Below, in pieces: positions 1 to 8,361 of a stretch of DNA of 64,000 bases (positions within the stretch are counted from its first letter, which is position 1; every line of letters begins with the position of its first letter). Source of the stretch: Sphingobacterium sp. CZ-2. Its GTDB lineage: Bacteria > Bacteroidota > Bacteroidia > Sphingobacteriales > Sphingobacteriaceae. The stretch covers positions 62,001-126,000 of the forward strand of contig NZ_CP038159.1 in assembly GCF_004526235.1 (NCBI RefSeq), read 5' to 3'. A program made the translations under genes and the position numbers. The notes under the pieces are model-generated. The model had not been told where the DNA came from. It saw nothing but the letters and a program-made list of their open reading frames with translations, and did not search any database.

Positions 1-162
1 AATCAAAAAATCATTTACAACGCCGACATATGCCCCTGCATAACCAATTGCATCAGGAATTGGCTTTAGGTAAACCCATTCCCATTTTAATTTTGTTTCC
101 TGTCCTAAAACAGCGGTTGGAATCAACATAAAAATCAAGATTTTAAGTGCATAAAACAGCAT
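1..162 (-). CDS. nanM: N-acetylneuraminate epimerase / cyclically permuted mutarotase, C-terminus beyond window
   Basis: Only the N-terminal 54 codons lie in the window. The frame opens with an ATG at 162 and reads a signal peptide (MLFYALKILIFMLIPTAVLG) followed by WEWVYLKPIPDAIGYAGAYV. This is the conserved opening of kelch-propeller NanM-type mutarotases, which interconvert Neu5Ac anomers in the periplasm. It begins 8 bp after the nanA stop on the same strand, so it is very likely cotranscribed with the lyase. The catalytic part is not visible. The family assignment rests on the N-terminal motif and on the sialic acid context. Confidence 0.75.
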   Translation of the reverse strand, partial: MLFYALKILIFMLIPTAVLGQETKLKWEWVYLKPIPDAIGYAGAYVGVVNDFLI

Positions 163-170
163 AGCATTTT

Positions 171-1082
171 TTAACAAGAGGCTACAATATCTAAAAATTC
201 TGAATATTCAAGTTCTTTGTAAAGATTTGAAATATTTTCTTGGGAAAGATTAGCTAATGGTAGTCGTGAATTTCCTAAAAATACGCCTGTTTTTTCCATA
301 ATAGCTCTTTGGGTGGGAATTGGACCATATTTAACCAATAAGCGAATCATTTCAACAGCTTTAAAATGAAGTTTTTCTGCTTCTTCGTGTTTACCTTCAT
401 GAAAGAGTTGAACAACCTTATTGTATAATTTAGCAGCATAGTTATAAGTGCTTCCAATAGCTCCTTTTGCTCCAACAGCTAAAGCGGGCAATAACAATTC
501 ATCATAGCCGAACAAGATGTCATATTTTCTATTTTTATAATTCAAGCATGCTTGATATTCGTGAATAGTGGAAGCTGTATATTTGATTCCAGCAAGGGTA
601 GGTATTTGTGCCTCTGCAAGAGTTAGGAATTCAATTAGATCTAATTGTATGCCAGTAACTGCTGGGATATGATAGTAAAAGAATGGAGTTTTAGGAGCAG
701 CAGAAGCAATATTGGCCATGCAGTCCACTAGATTTTGAGCCGAGCTAGGTTTAAAGTAAAACGCAGAAACAGAAGAAATATAATCTGCACCATTTAATTC
801 CGCATGCGTGGCCAATTTTCTAGCTTCTTCAATTGAACTATGACCAACATGGACTAAAACTAATATTCTACCAGCGACACATTCTAGATACCGTTCAGTT
901 ATTTGCATTCGTTCTTCAGTGCTCAAACTTGGACCTTCTCCATTTGTTCCACAAATGAATACACCCACGACCTTTTGGTTGATTAACATATCAACATAGC
1001 TTGGAATACTCTCTAAATCAATAGAGCCGTCTGCTTTAAAGGCAGCAAAGGTTGCTGCAATCAGTCCATTTATTTTATTCAT
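171..1082 (-). CDS. nanA: N-acetylneuraminate lyase
   Basis: A 303-aa protein of the DHDPS/NAL class I aldolase family, a cytoplasmic TIM barrel. It should cleave N-acetylneuraminate to N-acetylmannosamine and pyruvate. Visible landmarks are GTNGEG at about 45-50 (the GxTGE carboxylate-binding loop), Tyr137 within FFYYHIP, and the Schiff-base Lys167 within AGIKYTAS. These match the spacing of bacterial sialic acid lyases. It lies between a sialidase gene (12 bp upstream) and nanM (8 bp downstream), which supports NAL over dihydrodipicolinate synthase. No signal peptide is seen. Regulation is probably from the promoter/operator in front of the upstream sialidase. Confidence 0.9.
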   Translation of the reverse strand: MNKINGLIAATFAAFKADGSIDLESIPSYVDMLINQKVVGVFICGTNGEGPSLSTEERMQITERYLECVAGRILVLVHVGHSSIEEARKLATHAELNGADYISSVSAFYFKPSSAQNLVDCMANIASAAPKTPFFYYHIPAVTGIQLDLIEFLTLAEAQIPTLAGIKYTASTIHEYQACLNYKNRKYDILFGYDELLLPALAVGAKGAIGSTYNYAAKLYNKVVQLFHEGKHEEAEKLHFKAVEMIRLLVKYGPIPTQRAIMEKTGVFLGNSRLPLANLSQENISNLYKELEYSEFLDIVASC

Positions 1083-1094
1083 TTTCTATAATTT

Positions 1095-2738
1095 TTACAA
1101 TAATTCTTTAAGAGAAACTTGTTGGAAAACAAGGTCGGCCTGACTACTTTCGTATAAAATTCCAATTGTGTTCTTGTCAATAGAAGTAATACATGAATAT
1201 CCCCTTCCTTTTCCTTCATCCAGTAATGTTTTTGTAATCCATGTATTGCCGTTGTCTTTGCTGATTTTCAATGAAATATTAACCCTTTCATATTTTGAGT
1301 TTGGATTACAGAAAACAAGAAGAGTTTTTTCATTTCCAGATTCAAAATAATGATGTTTATGGATACTTGCCATACAGGTTGGTTCAATTAATGCATGGTG
1401 AGATGTAGGATGTTCAATCCAAGTTTTTCCCATGTCGTTTGTTGTAGCAACAGCTCTTCCGTTTTTTTCTCCCTTTTCTGTGCTATTTAGGTTTGATCGC
1501 ATATTTAACATGATTCGTCCATCCTCAAGTTCAACTGCCATACATTCTGTTGTGGATCTTGGCAAAGCCGGATTAGATGTTAACCAAGTTTTCCCTCCAT
1601 CTTTACTATAAGTAATATTTGAAAATGCTTTTCCAGAATTGTCTCTACCTTGGGTAGGCATTACTAAGGTGCCATTTTTCATGGTAAGGCCATGTCCTGG
1701 GGCAGGAGCCCATAGCCACCAATCCTCTTTTTTGCACATTTCTGTTAGATTAATAGGTTTTGACCAGGTTTTACCGTTATCTTGACTCCTAACCATAAGA
1801 AATTGAGAAGTTTCCTTTATGCCGAATCCAGGCTGAGAACCCTTGGTTTTCCATTGATGATTCCAAATTTCTTTTCCATCTTTTATTCCAGGGTACCAAG
1901 TTCCGGTTTCATCAATTACGCCGTGCATCCATAATCCAGCAACGAAAATTTCTCCATTGTTTTCGTTTATAATAATATTTGGATCAGATACGCCATTCCA
2001 TTTTTGCCCCAAGCCTCCAAATTCACCCATATCTATAGCTACTTCAAAGGGTAACCATGAATGCCCACCATCTAGACTTCTTGATACACCAATATCCATA
2101 TGGCCTTGTAAGTCCCTGCCAGATTCATATCTTGCATCATAAACAGAAACTAAAGAACCATCTTTTGCAGTAATAATTCCAGGAATCCGACTGGTATGTA
2201 CTCTATCTTGTTTGTGTCTTCGAACTGCAACAGCATATCTATGAGAACTTGATTTTAGATCTTGAAATTTTATTTTTTTACCGTTTATCTTTAATGCATC
2301 ATAGGATATATCAAGGGGCGTAAGCAGATTTTTCACAGGGGGTACCTGTACACTCAACCAAAAATAGTTTGCGCCCTTTTTAATATTTGTGACTGCCATT
2401 ATGTTAGTTTTTGCTTTTTGGAACACTTGTGATTGAAGTTTCTCAAATTTTTCTTTGTTTCCATCTTTTAATAAAGTAGTGTCGGTATTTGATTGCCATA
2501 ACTCAATTTGTTTTACAATTTGGTTATTGAATTTATCAATGGTGATTGGCAATTCGATTTTTTGATTGTATAAAGCAATGTCGCTGTGAATAACATATCT
2601 TTTTATGACATTAATGGATTGGTCTGCCAAGATTGGCAACTGGTAAGTTTTTATGTCAACACGTAAATTTTGTGCTATGGCAATGTTATTTAGAAAAAAT
2701 AATATTAAGCTGATTATTAATGTATTTACTCTTATCAT
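1095..2738 (-). CDS. nanH: Exo-alpha-sialidase (GH33) with N-terminal carbohydrate-binding region
   Basis: A 547-aa secreted neuraminidase. Residues 1-22 form a signal peptide ending IAQ. Residues ~23-170 match the beta-sandwich N-terminal domain of Bacteroides-type NanH. The propeller follows, with the RIP motif at R184-P186 (catalytic arginine), Asp201 in DARYE, and five Asp boxes (S-x-D-x-G-x-T-W type) near 220, 318, 377, 433 and 493. It also has Arg414 of the arginine triad and a likely nucleophile Tyr514 (GYS). It starts the nanH-nanA-nanM block and has its own putative operator about 40 bp upstream. It should release terminal sialic acid in the periplasm or at the surface. The length is typical of the Bacteroides enzyme. 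Confidence 0.9.
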   Translation of the reverse strand: MIRVNTLIISLILFFLNNIAIAQNLRVDIKTYQLPILADQSINVIKRYVIHSDIALYNQKIELPITIDKFNNQIVKQIELWQSNTDTTLLKDGNKEKFEKLQSQVFQKAKTNIMAVTNIKKGANYFWLSVQVPPVKNLLTPLDISYDALKINGKKIKFQDLKSSSHRYAVAVRRHKQDRVHTSRIPGIITAKDGSLVSVYDARYESGRDLQGHMDIGVSRSLDGGHSWLPFEVAIDMGEFGGLGQKWNGVSDPNIIINENNGEIFVAGLWMHGVIDETGTWYPGIKDGKEIWNHQWKTKGSQPGFGIKETSQFLMVRSQDNGKTWSKPINLTEMCKKEDWWLWAPAPGHGLTMKNGTLVMPTQGRDNSGKAFSNITYSKDGGKTWLTSNPALPRSTTECMAVELEDGRIMLNMRSNLNSTEKGEKNGRAVATTNDMGKTWIEHPTSHHALIEPTCMASIHKHHYFESGNEKTLLVFCNPNSKYERVNISLKISKDNGNTWITKTLLDEGKGRGYSCITSIDKNTIGILYESSQADLVFQQVSLKELL

Positions 2739-2776
2739 CTTTTAAGCTTCGGTTTTTTTGATTAGTTATTTAGTAC

Positions 2777-2792
2777 TTATGTACTACAAATA
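2777..2792 (-). promoter_or_regulatory. Candidate GntR operator/promoter of nanH-nanA-nanM
   Basis: On the minus strand this reads TATTTGTAGTACATAA, containing the TGTnnnACA palindrome. The same 16 bases occur at 19430-19445, and a one-mismatch 14-bp core occurs at 3555-3568. Here it is also embedded in a longer perfect palindrome, TAGTAC-TTAT-GTACTA (2771-2786). A -7-like TTTATTTG overlaps the site. That it binds the adjacent FadR-type regulator is inference from position and symmetry. Confidence 0.6.
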
Positions 2793-2840
2793 AAAATAAT
2801 AAAAAAATATAAGACATCCATAGGATATCCTATATTTTTT

Positions 2841-3533
2841 TTATTTATTTAAATATTCATAATGAGGTCTTAGGTGTTCTCGCATTGCTAAAACAAAATC
2901 TTCCTTACTGCCTGTTTTCAAAATATTAACCAAATCTGCATGGGTAACATTTGATTTAATGCTTCTATTCTCGTTCTTTAAAACGTAATCGAAGACAGGT
3001 AAGAGCATAATCTGGAACCTTTTTAAGGTGTCATTTCCTGTGATTTCATAGAGTTTTCCATGGAAAGCTATTTCACTATTCACTCGAAATACATCATTAT
3101 CCCCTGATTTTTCTTTTTTGATTATACCTTCTAATTCTTTTATATCCTTATCAGTCTTCCTAAGAAATAATAAATCTGCCAATCCAGACTCTAAAACTAA
3201 ACGGAGTTCAAAGAGGTTTTTTAAAGTTGATGTATCCATGAATTGTGGGTTAAGTACCCGTTCAAATGAACCTAAAATATCTGGGCTAGTTAAAACCATT
3301 CCTCTTTTCTTTTTAGACTCGATTAATCCTAACATTCTTAATCTACTCAATCCTTCCCTTAATACATTTCTACTAACTCCTAATGCCTCAGATAAATCCA
3401 TTTCAGTTGGTAAAACATCCCCTGTTTTCAGCCCCTTTTTATCTAAATATTCGCGCAATTGAATTTCAACTAAATCCGCCCGTGTATTGACCTCAATGGG
3501 TTTTAGGTCATTCATCAAATCCTTTGTTGGCAT
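2841..3533 (-). CDS. FadR/GntR-family transcriptional regulator (probable sialic acid locus regulator)
   Basis: A 230-aa cytoplasmic regulator. Residues ~15-80 form the GntR winged helix: DVLPTEMDLSEALGVSRNVL followed by LSRLRMLGLIESKKKRG. Residues ~100-225 are an all-helical FCD ligand-binding domain (LFELRLVLESGLADLL, then EIAFHGKLYEITGN, then ADLVNILKTG) containing the usual metal/ligand-binding histidines. The gene sits between two sialidase genes, with gaps of 120 bp upstream and 102 bp downstream, so it is probably a separate unit. A copy of the TGTnnnACA palindrome lies 22 bp upstream, suggesting autoregulation. The ligand is probably a sialic acid or ManNAc derivative; this is inferred from context only. 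Confidence 0.85.
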   Translation of the reverse strand: MPTKDLMNDLKPIEVNTRADLVEIQLREYLDKKGLKTGDVLPTEMDLSEALGVSRNVLREGLSRLRMLGLIESKKKRGMVLTSPDILGSFERVLNPQFMDTSTLKNLFELRLVLESGLADLLFLRKTDKDIKELEGIIKKEKSGDNDVFRVNSEIAFHGKLYEITGNDTLKRFQIMLLPVFDYVLKNENRSIKSNVTHADLVNILKTGSKEDFVLAMREHLRPHYEYLNK

Positions 3534-3554
3534 GTAAATGGTATTAAATTACTT

Positions 3555-3568
3555 TTATGTTCTACAAA
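3555..3568 (-). promoter_or_regulatory. Candidate GntR operator in front of its own regulator gene
   Basis: On the minus strand this reads TTTGTAGAACATAA, differing by one base from the sites at 2777-2790 and 19430-19443 and keeping the TGTnnnACA symmetry. It lies in the 120-bp gap upstream of the regulator start at 3533. Confidence 0.55.
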
Positions 3569-3653
3569 ATAACATAAAAGTTATGATTAAAAGTTAGTAA
3601 TATAAAAAAAATGTTAAGAAAACCCAAGAAGTTGTGACTAGCATCTGTCACAT

Positions 3654-4907
3654 TTATAAGGACTTAATCCAATTTAAGTTTATGTGATGATAATCTATTG
3701 AATGTCTTCTGTTAATAGCAGATCCTGCAGATGGATTATCAACTTGTTCGACTAATATTCCGATTTCTACATCATTTATTTTAGTCATGCTGGAATAACC
3801 ACCATAACCTAACCTGCATAAACTTTCTTGTGAAATTTGATGGTAAGTCAACTGTTTAGAAGCAAACCATGATTTACCGTCATCATAACTTAAACGAATA
3901 GTCATATTACATCGATCTTTCATACTGTCACCTTCATTATTTGCAGAATTCAAAAACACCATCAAATTCGGATAAAAAGATTGACGGAGAATAGAGCCTT
4001 GACATCTTGGATCAATCAAATTTGGGTCAGATATAAAATTTGAAAATCCACCTTCAATAGAGCCCCTTGAGGTATATCTTGTTTTTCCTTTATTCCAAAT
4101 ATTTGTTACAGCACGATCATTTCTTAATAACAAGCCACTACTAAGTTCAACAATACTACCTTCAAAAGTATTTTTAGGTATCCTTTGATATTTCCAAGTC
4201 ACTCCATGGTCATCGCTATAAATATTTCTTTCACCAGCTGGTATAATTAATCTACCCTTTGTGTGACCATTTTCAATTTGAATTCCAGAACCTGGGCCAA
4301 CAGCATCCCACACAAAATCTTTTGGAACTAAATCTTCTGTTCTATCGACAGGATTTGACCATGTTGTCCCATTATCATCACTAAACATAGAATAAACCCT
4401 TCTGTCGCCCCATTGAGAAACTTCTGGGTAGTATTTTTCATTAAAAGTACCTCCATGTTGACTATGTTTATCAGAATTCCAAGAGAGAAAAATCCAAATT
4501 TTATTTTTTTCAAAATCTGTAACAATGGTAGGATTTCCCCAAGTGCCCTCCCCTTCATGTACTAATATTCTTAACGCGGACCAAGTTTTTCCTTTGTCAG
4601 AAGACGTTTTTGCCACTAAATCAATATCACCATAATCTAAACTGCTCATTTTTCTTCCTTCAGCAAGTGCAATTAAATCACCATTGGGAGCTGTGACTAT
4701 ACTTGGAATGCGATAAGAATGATAACCATCCTTTCCTTGTTCAAATATTCTCACATTCTCTTTAATTATTTTATTATCCTCTTCATCAGGAATAAAAGGT
4801 GTTTTCTCAAATTTTAAAACAGAAGTTAATCCAGTATCTTTATCTGTACAAGATAATAATGTAACGACGAAAAGGGCATTGATTATTAAAAACAGGTTAT
4901 TTTTCAT
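3654..4907 (-). CDS. Exo-alpha-sialidase (GH33) lipoprotein
   Basis: A 417-aa sialidase lipoprotein. I chose the ATG at 4907, which gives MKNNLF..LLSC with a lipobox Cys at residue 20. AAGGA lies about 10 nt upstream. A TTG six codons earlier would only add a non-signal extension. A YRIP motif (R66 with this start), Asp boxes near 101, 175, 230 and 343, and a GYSS tyrosine near 371 are present, as expected for a single-propeller GH33 enzyme. It overlaps the end of the upstream sialidase-like gene by 11 bp, so translation is probably coupled. It is probably surface or periplasmic-leaflet anchored and releases sialic acid for the lyase pathway. Confidence 0.88.
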   Translation of the reverse strand: MKNNLFLIINALFVVTLLSCTDKDTGLTSVLKFEKTPFIPDEEDNKIIKENVRIFEQGKDGYHSYRIPSIVTAPNGDLIALAEGRKMSSLDYGDIDLVAKTSSDKGKTWSALRILVHEGEGTWGNPTIVTDFEKNKIWIFLSWNSDKHSQHGGTFNEKYYPEVSQWGDRRVYSMFSDDNGTTWSNPVDRTEDLVPKDFVWDAVGPGSGIQIENGHTKGRLIIPAGERNIYSDDHGVTWKYQRIPKNTFEGSIVELSSGLLLRNDRAVTNIWNKGKTRYTSRGSIEGGFSNFISDPNLIDPRCQGSILRQSFYPNLMVFLNSANNEGDSMKDRCNMTIRLSYDDGKSWFASKQLTYHQISQESLCRLGYGGYSSMTKINDVEIGILVEQVDNPSAGSAINRRHSIDYHHINLNWIKSL

Positions 4908-6792
4908 AAGTAATAATTCCTTCAAATGGTGTATTTATTCCTCCCTCGGTAGCAATCAAGATTTTGCCTGATGGTAAAAGTACTGCATCTAGATTTCCTA
5001 CTGGAACTAGGTAAGTATTATAAGCCATCTTATCAAACAAAGGGCCTTGGTTTATAAATGATTGATTTTGTTGATCTCTTGTGAAAAGTGTTGGGGAATT
5101 GGCATATACAGGACTCATTCCATACGAACGAACATCCGTTCCCCGTCCTAGTGGGGAAACATAAAATAGTTTTCCAGCATCATTTTGGACAAGGACAGAA
5201 GGAAAAGTATGACCAAAATCTCCTGTATTGATTCCATTTGAAAAAGAAGTTGCGGTCGTCCATGTGGTACCTCCGTCGGAACTATAAGAAACCATTTTAT
5301 TTCTTGGGGTAACATTACTGTGCGATAGTAACATCATCAATTTACCGTCGGCCAACTCCACAATTGATGGATTTCTTAGATTGCTTCCTAGGATTTCGCC
5401 ACCTAATTTCCAATCTAAGCCATTATTATCTGATATGGCTACTTGTACTCTATTGGATCCAACATTCATTGGTAATATTAATCGGTCTTTATTATTGGAG
5501 CTTTTTAAAACTATTCCATGACCAGAACCAAATTGGACATCCACTGATTGGGTCTTTATTTGATTGGTGATGTCTTGTTCTCCTGACCAAGAATTTCCAT
5601 TATCGTTAGAAATGCGTTGATAAATTTTTTGTTGGCTTGGCTCAAGTATAAAAGAGGTGCCATTTTGTATATAGTCAATCTTGCTATAATATAAAAAGAG
5701 TGTTCCAGTGTTGTTTTTTATTATTTGTGGATAAGCATAAGTATCATTAGAATTTTCTCCAGCAATTACATCAATTTCTTTGGACCAGGATTTTCCTCCA
5801 TCTGAAGATCGACGTAAGATAATATCGGTATTAGCTATAGGTCTAGAAGTTTGAGCGACTCGTTGATAGGCATTTTCATAACTTCCCCTCCCTTCAGCAA
5901 ATAACAACACATCGCCATTATTATCTGTTGTTAAAGCTGGACGTTGGATAAAATTATAATTGAACTCTTTATTGTAAAAAGCATAATTGACTGTAAATGC
6001 TTCTTGAGATTCAATATAAAAATCATGAATAGTTAAAAAGTTTCTCCATGGCCGAATACTGGGCGTATAAAAAAACAGTTTTTGTTCAGGCAATTGCATT
6101 TTGAAACACAGTACACCATTTATTTTTATATAGAATAAATTATCTACTATTGCGGTTTCAAATTCAGCAGGAACGCCAGGTGTTATAACCTCGTTAACAG
6201 TTGGCCATCCTGCTTCTGGATTTACTGAAAAAGTTCGTTCATAAAAATCAAGGAAAAACTGAGGCGCAATGTTTGAAAATCCATCAAAACCGAAAATAAA
6301 CTCTCTTCCATTCTCCCAGCTATTTCCAAGTACAATACCAGCTGCGGTACCATTAAATGTTCCAATGGTTGCTTTAAAGTACATATAGAAGTTTTTTCCT
6401 TTTCCTACAGGAACAAAATATTTGGATACAGCATAATTATTGCGATAACTATTCTCTCTTCCACCCACATGATCCGCATTAGTAATAGGATAAGGATTTC
6501 TGTGTTGAATTAAACGCATGCCATTCTGTTCTTGCACCCATGAAATGGTGTCTCCACCAGGATAATAGTCCGTAAAACCTTTAAACAAAATTTTTTGTAG
6601 ATCGGGTTTACCGTCTTTCATTAACCAAATGCCCGCCATTCTATTTTCATCAAATGGAAACGGGAGGGAGTCAGGAGTAATTTTTTCTTCTTCATAAGGG
6701 CCAGGAAAATCCCAGTGTTGCTCTTTATAACAGGAGTTGAAAATTATTAAACAAATGCTACAGCCTAATAAATATTTAATTATTTTTTTCAT
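4897..6792 (-). CDS. Sialidase-like lipoprotein with N-terminal lectin-like domain
   Basis: A 631-aa lipoprotein (FNSC lipobox, Cys21). Residues ~60-260 look like a concanavalin/laminin-G-type jelly roll (YMYFKATIGTFNG, FFLDFYERTF and flanking strands). Residues ~270-630 form a BNR propeller with Asp boxes RSSDGGKSW, ISNDNGNSW, ISDNNGLDW and YSSDGGTTW. The usual FRIP/YRIP catalytic motif reads IQRPAL here, so the isoleucine spacer is missing. It is either a divergent GH33 enzyme or a binding/trans-acting propeller. It is in the same operon as the SusD gene upstream (24-bp gap) and overlaps the following sialidase. Membership in the sialidase superfamily is sure; catalytic activity is not. Confidence 0.75.
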   Translation of the reverse strand: MKKIIKYLLGCSICLIIFNSCYKEQHWDFPGPYEEEKITPDSLPFPFDENRMAGIWLMKDGKPDLQKILFKGFTDYYPGGDTISWVQEQNGMRLIQHRNPYPITNADHVGGRENSYRNNYAVSKYFVPVGKGKNFYMYFKATIGTFNGTAAGIVLGNSWENGREFIFGFDGFSNIAPQFFLDFYERTFSVNPEAGWPTVNEVITPGVPAEFETAIVDNLFYIKINGVLCFKMQLPEQKLFFYTPSIRPWRNFLTIHDFYIESQEAFTVNYAFYNKEFNYNFIQRPALTTDNNGDVLLFAEGRGSYENAYQRVAQTSRPIANTDIILRRSSDGGKSWSKEIDVIAGENSNDTYAYPQIIKNNTGTLFLYYSKIDYIQNGTSFILEPSQQKIYQRISNDNGNSWSGEQDITNQIKTQSVDVQFGSGHGIVLKSSNNKDRLILPMNVGSNRVQVAISDNNGLDWKLGGEILGSNLRNPSIVELADGKLMMLLSHSNVTPRNKMVSYSSDGGTTWTTATSFSNGINTGDFGHTFPSVLVQNDAGKLFYVSPLGRGTDVRSYGMSPVYANSPTLFTRDQQNQSFINQGPLFDKMAYNTYLVPVGNLDAVLLPSGKILIATEGGINTPFEGIITYEK

Positions 6793-6816
6793 TTCTAATC
6801 AATTTGGAATTAGATT

Positions 6817-8340
6817 TCAATTATTACTAACAGGTAAATACCAGCTCTTTTGATCTAGAAGTTTTTGGTACACAGAATTTCTATTTTCTCCATTATATTT
6901 AGAAGCTACCTTTTCTGCTAAAATATTTTTCCCAATTAACTGTGACCATAACATAAGGTCATACCAACGTTTACCCTCAAATGCAAATTCCCTTGCACGT
7001 TCTGTGAAAATAATTTCTAACATCAATTCTTTATTTGTATAATCTATATCTGTTGGTAAATATTTTACCAACCCACGAGATTCACGAATCATATTGATAA
7101 AATTGAAGGCCGAGGCATAATCATTTAGATGTAAATCAGCAATAGCTTTAAGTAGCCATGCGTCAGCAGAACGGAAAATCTGCCAGCTAGCATTGCTTTT
7201 ATAGGCGGGTCTCCTTGAAGAAACATTATCTAATCCGATATATTTCCAAATAATTGTGTCTTGGTCAAAAACTTTATAACTAAAATTTGTCCGAACATCC
7301 GAACTTTCATGGAAAAATATGGTGTTTATTACGTGGGATGATGGTTTTAAAAAATACTTACCTCCTTCTTGTGCTAAGTTTGAAGTAAATTCTTGTAACC
7401 TATTGGTTTCAAAGCTGTTGTCGAATCTAAATCCCAAAAGAAACATGCTGTGCTGAGCTGCAAAACTAGCCGTAAATTGATTTGGCCATGCTCCTGCTGT
7501 ACCTAAAGAATGTTGATTGTTTACTATCGGAGAATTACAAAAAGCTGAGGCGGTTTGATATTCACCAAGCCAAATGGCAATTTCTGCTGCAAAAGTTGCA
7601 GCAGTAGGTTGGGAAACTCGGCCATACCTTTCCTCAGAAGGAAGCGTTTCATTGTTCCACATAAAGTTTAAAGGCAACATCCCGAGAACACTTAAAACAT
7701 CATTATAAATCATTCTCCAAACCTCTTGTTTATCTTTTGGGAATTTTAATAAACCACGAAGTTCAGTTGAGGTTATTTCAGATGTTTTGCGATTAATGGT
7801 ATTTCCCTTTTCATCTATATATGAAACCTCTTCTGCATAATCAGATCGAATAATTGGAAAGTTTTCAAATGTACGCACCAAATAATAATAACATATTGCA
7901 CGAAGTAAAACAGCTTCTGCATAATATGCATTTGCACTTTTAGGCAATAGCTTATCATCTTTATTAGTTACATCATAAACCTTTTCCATCTGCCTATTGC
8001 ATCGTGCTATGGTTTCGTAAATATTATTGTAATCAGCAAAGGGATTTTCAATACTAACATTATTGATAACAAACTCATTTATATAAGGCATTGGTTCAGT
8101 TTGACCTGTAGTAACCATATCTGCTCGAGCATCTCCCCACAAAAGAAATTTGTGGACATCTCGAGTTAATGGAGCATACATTCCCAAAGCTGATGCATTG
8201 AGGTCTTTTTGGCTTTTATAAAAATTATCTTCCACAACTGAATTATAGGGTTCCACGTCGAAAAAGGAAGAACAAGATGCCATAAGCGTTATAAAAAATA
8301 GACTAGGGATTAGGGTGTATAAGCGAATGCGATTTTTCAT
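6817..8340 (-). CDS. SusD/RagB-family surface glycan-binding lipoprotein
   Basis: About 507 aa, using the ATG at 8340, which gives MKNRIR..LMASC with a lipobox. A TTG 18 bp upstream is unlikely. The body shows the SusD TPR-rich fold: an early WGDARADMV segment and YAEAVLLRAICYYYLVRTF. The SusD-like C-terminal segment contains IIFTERAREFAFEGKRWYDL. It is paired with the SusC-like gene 21 bp upstream and should act as the ligand-binding lid of that transporter, probably for sialylated oligosaccharides. It is followed 24 bp later by the sialidase-like lipoprotein gene, consistent with one polycistronic unit. Confidence 0.93.
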   Translation of the reverse strand: MKNRIRLYTLIPSLFFITLMASCSSFFDVEPYNSVVEDNFYKSQKDLNASALGMYAPLTRDVHKFLLWGDARADMVTTGQTEPMPYINEFVINNVSIENPFADYNNIYETIARCNRQMEKVYDVTNKDDKLLPKSANAYYAEAVLLRAICYYYLVRTFENFPIIRSDYAEEVSYIDEKGNTINRKTSEITSTELRGLLKFPKDKQEVWRMIYNDVLSVLGMLPLNFMWNNETLPSEERYGRVSQPTAATFAAEIAIWLGEYQTASAFCNSPIVNNQHSLGTAGAWPNQFTASFAAQHSMFLLGFRFDNSFETNRLQEFTSNLAQEGGKYFLKPSSHVINTIFFHESSDVRTNFSYKVFDQDTIIWKYIGLDNVSSRRPAYKSNASWQIFRSADAWLLKAIADLHLNDYASAFNFINMIRESRGLVKYLPTDIDYTNKELMLEIIFTERAREFAFEGKRWYDLMLWSQLIGKNILAEKVASKYNGENRNSVYQKLLDQKSWYLPVSNN

Positions 8341-8361
8341 AAATAAAAAATTTTGCAAAAA

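Noticed and set aside
2820..2833. ATAGGATATCCTAT palindrome near the regulator stop as a terminator
   Set aside because: A 14-bp palindrome with no loop cannot fold as a hairpin, and the T run is on the wrong side for the minus-strand gene. It might bind a protein but has no second copy.
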